64,000 bases of DNA. Origin: an uncultured Rhodospirillales bacterium (lineage in GTDB: Bacteria; Pseudomonadota; Alphaproteobacteria; Acetobacterales; Acetobacteraceae). Where the stretch lies: contig CAILMF010000038.1 in assembly GCA_903835235.1 (NCBI GenBank), positions 42,812 to 106,811 of the forward strand. Direction: 5' to 3'. The first letter of the stretch is position 1; each line of letters starts with the position of its first letter. A program made the position numbers and the translations under genes. Below, in pieces: positions 61,230-64,000 of this stretch. A model generated the notes under the pieces. The model saw only the letters and a program-made list of their open reading frames with translations, was not told the DNA's origin and did no database searches.

Positions 61230-62155
61230 TGCTGCGCTTCCTGCTGCTGCGCCTGGCGCGGGCGCTGCTGACCATCGCGCTGGTGGTCAGCTTTGCCTTC
61301 GTCGTGCTGCGGCTGTCCGGCGACCCCGCGCTGCTGATCATGAGCGTGGATGCGCCGCCCGAAGCGGTTGCCGCGTTCCGCAAGGCCTGGGGCTTGGATG
61401 AGCCATTGTGGCGGCAATACCTCAGCTATTTCGGCGCCATCGCCAGCGGCGACCTGGGGCGTTCGATGCGCGACGGGCGCGATGCCATCGTGCTGGTGGG
61501 GGAGCGCATTCCGGCGACGCTGGCGCTGACCGTGCCGGCGTTGCTGATCAAGCTGGGGCTGGGCATTCCCGCTGGCGTCTATGCCGCGCTGCACCGGAAT
61601 TCCTGGGCGGATCGGCTGGTGATGTTCCTGGCCGTCGCCGGCTTCACCGTGCCGTCCTTCGTGCTGGGCTTGCTGCTGGTGCTGGTGTTTGCGGTGCAGC
61701 TGGGCTGGCTGCCTTCCGGCGGGCAGGACAGCTGGCGGCATGCGGTGCTGCCGATCATCACGCTGGGCGTGGGCGGTGCGGCGGTGCTGGCGCGCTTCAC
61801 CCGCAGCGCCATGCTGGAGGTGCTGGGCCAGAGCTACATCCGCACGGCTTCCGCCAAGGGCGTGCCCTGGGCGCAGGTGGTGCGGGGCCATGCTCTGCCG
61901 AATGCGGCGATCCCGACGGTCACCATCATCGGCTTCATGGTCGGCAGTCTGATCGCCGGCGCCGTGGTGGTGGAGAGCGTGTTCTCCTGGCCCGGGGTCG
62001 GCCGGCTGCTGGTGGTGGCGGTGGCGAACCGCGACCTGGCCGTGGTGCAGTGCATCCTGCTGCTGGTCGCCGCCACCATGGTGACGGCCAACCTGGTGGT
62101 GGATTTGCTGTATGGCGCGCTGGACCCGCGCCTGCGGCGCGGAGGGTCGCGCTGA
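61229..62155 (+). CDS. ABC transporter permease (DppB-like)
   Basis: 308 residues; ATG overlaps the dppF-like stop (TGATG). MLRFLLLRLARALLTIALVV, then GDPALLIMSVDAPPEAVAAF and GLDEPLWRQYLSYFGAIASG, EAA loop QSYIRTASAKGVPWAQVVRG and SVFSWPGVGRLLVVAVANRD: the canonical DppB layout with six membrane spans. Confidence 0.94.
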   Translation: MLRFLLLRLARALLTIALVVSFAFVVLRLSGDPALLIMSVDAPPEAVAAFRKAWGLDEPLWRQYLSYFGAIASGDLGRSMRDGRDAIVLVGERIPATLALTVPALLIKLGLGIPAGVYAALHRNSWADRLVMFLAVAGFTVPSFVLGLLLVLVFAVQLGWLPSGGQDSWRHAVLPIITLGVGGAAVLARFTRSAMLEVLGQSYIRTASAKGVPWAQVVRGHALPNAAIPTVTIIGFMVGSLIAGAVVVESVFSWPGVGRLLVVAVANRDLAVVQCILLLVAATMVTANLVVDLLYGALDPRLRRGGSR

Positions 62156-62970
62156 TGCCGGCGCTGGTACGTGTGGCGCTGGGCTGGCTGGCGTTGATGC
62201 TGGCGGTGGCGCTGCTGGCCGACCTCATCATGCCCTATGGCGTCACGGCGCTGGACCTGCGCAACCGGCTGGCGCCGCCGGCCTTCATGGGCGGCACCTG
62301 GCTGCATCCGCTGGGCACGGATGAGCTGGGGCGCGACGTGCTGTCGCGGCTCATCGCCTCCATCCGCATGAGCCTGGTGATCGCCTTCGGCGCCACGCTG
62401 ATCTCGGCGACCTTCGGCACCACGCTGGGCTTCCTGGCCGCGCATTTCCGCGGCTTCGTCGAGCAGATCGTGATGGCGCTGGCCGACTTCCAGGCGGCCA
62501 TGCCCTTCCTGATCCTGGCGCTCTCGGTGCTGGCCTTCTTCGGCAATGCGCTGGGCCTGCTGGTGCTGTTGCTGGGGCTGCATGGCTGGGAGCGCTATGC
62601 ACGCATCGCCCGCGGGCTGGCGGTTTCCGCCGGCGCACAGGGCTATGCGGCGGCGGTGCGGCAACTGGGTGCCTCGCCGCTGCGGCTGTATGGCCGGCAT
62701 GTGCTCCCCAACATCGCCTCCACGCTCATCGTCTCCATGACGCTGGTCTTCCCGGAGGTGATCCTGCTGGAAAGCGGGCTCAGCTTCCTCGGCCTTGGCG
62801 TGCAGCCGCCGGCGACATCGCTCGGCAACATGGTCGGCTATGGGCGGGAATACCTGACGCGGGCGCCGTGGATATTGCTCTCGCCGGCCTCGATCATCGT
62901 GCTGACCACGCTGTCGGTTTCCCTGGTGGGGGATTGGCTGCGCGACCGGCTGGACCCCACCCTACGCTGA
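62155..62970 (+). CDS. ABC transporter permease (DppC-like)
   Basis: 271 residues, TGATG-coupled. LHPLGTDELGRDVLSRLIAS, YAAAVRQLGASPLRLYGRHV and SGLSFLGLGVQPPATSLGNM are the DppC signatures, with LVGDWLRDRLDPTLR as the usual C-terminal end. Heterodimer partner of the preceding permease. Confidence 0.94.
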   Translation: MPALVRVALGWLALMLAVALLADLIMPYGVTALDLRNRLAPPAFMGGTWLHPLGTDELGRDVLSRLIASIRMSLVIAFGATLISATFGTTLGFLAAHFRGFVEQIVMALADFQAAMPFLILALSVLAFFGNALGLLVLLLGLHGWERYARIARGLAVSAGAQGYAAAVRQLGASPLRLYGRHVLPNIASTLIVSMTLVFPEVILLESGLSFLGLGVQPPATSLGNMVGYGREYLTRAPWILLSPASIIVLTTLSVSLVGDWLRDRLDPTLR

Positions 62971-62982
62971 AGGAAGCTGCCC

Positions 62983-64000
62983 ATGCTGTCGCGTCGTTCA
63001 CTGCTGGCCGGGGCGGCGCTGCTGCCCGCCCCCGCGCTCGCCCAGGCCGACCAGCGGCCCAGCATCACCGTGGCGGTGCAGGCCATCAGCACCTCCGCCA
63101 CGCTGGAGCCGATGCGCGAGCAGTCCAATGTCGGCTTCCGGGTGATGCCGAGCTTCGCCGAATGCCTGATCGAGATGGATTGGACCCGGACGCAGCGGCC
63201 ACGTCCCGGCCTGGCGACCGAATGGCGCCGGGTGGACCACCGCACGGTTGAGCTGACACTGCGCGACGGCGTGCGCTTCCACGATGGCAGCCTGATGACG
63301 GCCGAGGACGTGGCGTTCAGCTTCAGCGCCGCGCGCTTCGGCGGCACCGCGGCGGACTCGCGCGGGCTGTTCGTCGGCACCGCGCAGCAATCCGCCAGCA
63401 AGGTGCCGCCGCCGGAAGCCAGCGCCATCTCGCGCGCCGCCTTCCCGGCCTTCGACCGCGTGGAAGTGGTGAACGCCCACACCGTGCGCTTCCACAACCG
63501 CCAACCGGATGTGACGCTGGAAGCGCGGCTGACCCGCACCAGCGGCTGCGTCTTCTCCCGCGCGGGGTTCGAGGCGGCGCCCTCCTGGCTGGAATGGGCG
63601 CGCGCGCCGGTGGGCAGCGGGCCGTACCGCATCGCCCGCTACCGGCCCAACCAGGACCTGCTGCTGGAAGCGCATGACCAGTATTGGGGCGGCCGGCCGC
63701 CGCTGAAGAGCATTCGCTTCATCGAGGTGCCGGATGTGGCGGCGCGGGTGAATGCGCTGCGTGCCGGCGACGCCGACTTTGCCTGCGACATGCCTCCCGA
63801 CCAGATCGGCGAGATCGAGCGAGACCCGCGCCTGACGGTGCAGGGCGGCCGGATCAACAACATCCGCCTGACCATCTTCGACAAGCACCACCCGGTGCTG
63901 GCCAACCCGCTGGTGCGGCGCGCCATGACGCATGCCATCGACCGCCAGGCGATCGTGGACAGCCTTTGGGCTGGGCGCACCGCGGTGCCGAAGGGCATGC
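62983..64000 (+). CDS. ABC transporter substrate-binding protein, paralogue 3 (cut by right edge)
   Basis: The first 339 residues are visible from ATG 62983, 12 bp after the permease stop with AAGGAAG upstream. Signal MLSRRSLLAGAALLPAPALA. Similar to paralogues 1 and 2 (MREQSNVGFRVMPSFAECLI, DGVRFHDGSLMTAEDVAFSF, GSGPYRIARYRPNQDLLLEA, ACDMPPDQIGEIERD). It carries SRGLFVGTAQQSASKVPPPE, a stretch with only loose counterparts in the others. The gene runs on past 64000. Confidence 0.92.
   Translation, partial: MLSRRSLLAGAALLPAPALAQADQRPSITVAVQAISTSATLEPMREQSNVGFRVMPSFAECLIEMDWTRTQRPRPGLATEWRRVDHRTVELTLRDGVRFHDGSLMTAEDVAFSFSAARFGGTAADSRGLFVGTAQQSASKVPPPEASAISRAAFPAFDRVEVVNAHTVRFHNRQPDVTLEARLTRTSGCVFSRAGFEAAPSWLEWARAPVGSGPYRIARYRPNQDLLLEAHDQYWGGRPPLKSIRFIEVPDVAARVNALRAGDADFACDMPPDQIGEIERDPRLTVQGGRINNIRLTIFDKHHPVLANPLVRRAMTHAIDRQAIVDSLWAGRTAVPKGM

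Overview
This window is high-GC DNA with ATGA/TGATG-coupled operons, Bug-type (tripartite tricarboxylate) solute receptors, LLM flavin oxidoreductases, family III CoA-transferases, a bacteriophytochrome with an HWE-type histidine kinase and several dipeptide-type ABC transporters. Together these suggest an alphaproteobacterium, most likely an Acetobacteraceae member of the Roseomonas type. That is an inference from gene content; there is no rRNA or tRNA here to confirm it. No CRISPR array was seen.

Region 1 (1-20.8 kb) is a secreted-adhesin/RTX region. It holds a giant Ig-like repeat protein whose 5' end lies outside the window, an RTX calcium-binding protein, and a large RTX extracellular nuclease (endonuclease/exonuclease/phosphatase fold). 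Both RTX proteins end in the same kind of type I secretion C-terminus. No secretion ABC/MFP genes are in the window. The spaces between them are gene debris: two IS3-family transposase fragments, an amidase tail, a gutted serine recombinase, a quinone-oxidoreductase head and an NTF2-like tail. Then comes an amidohydrolase/LLM flavin monooxygenase pair.

Region 2 (20.8-29.8 kb) starts with a 1536-residue protein of six tandem ~250-residue units that I do not recognise, the best candidate here for something undescribed. It is followed by a heme oxygenase/bacteriophytochrome pair (bphO-bphP; hybrid HWE kinase with C-terminal receiver). A perfect FNR/FixK-type box, TTGAT-N4-ATCAA, lies upstream of bphO, and a perfect 17-bp hairpin sits on the bphP stop codon. 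The last ~90 bp of the six-repeat gene are duplicated downstream of bphP, so the photoreceptor genes lie between two copies.

Region 3 (29.9-46 kb) is catabolic. It has a DadA-like FAD oxidoreductase, a chain of three decayed genes (TauD dioxygenase, frameshifted LLM oxidoreductase, FAD-monooxygenase tail), an alpha/beta hydrolase, a Bug receptor, and a coupled operon of SCP2-type thiolase, DUF35 Zn-ribbon/OB protein, a 49-codon small ORF, a double-length CaiB/BaiF CoA-transferase and a metallophosphoesterase. An SDR, an SMP-30 lactonase and an RND efflux permease/adaptor pair follow.

Region 4 (46-50 kb): a Bug receptor and a shikimate-dehydrogenase-like gene diverge over a TGTAC-N10-GTACA site. 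The same site recurs over the ribosome-binding site and start codon of the neighbouring TetR regulator, suggesting a small autoregulated regulon for uptake and oxidation of a cyclitol acid.

Region 5 (50-64 kb) is two divergent, tightly coupled operons. Each begins with an alkaline-phosphatase-superfamily hydrolase (a phosphodiesterase leftwards; a phosphonate-monoester-hydrolase/sulfatase-type enzyme rightwards) coupled to a peptide/nickel/opine-type ABC importer. The rightward operon has two ATPases, two permeases and three paralogous binding proteins; the leftward one has no ATPase. A Pho-box-like repeat lies in the shared promoter region. The unit looks like a scavenging system for phosphodiester, phosphonate or sulfate-ester compounds.
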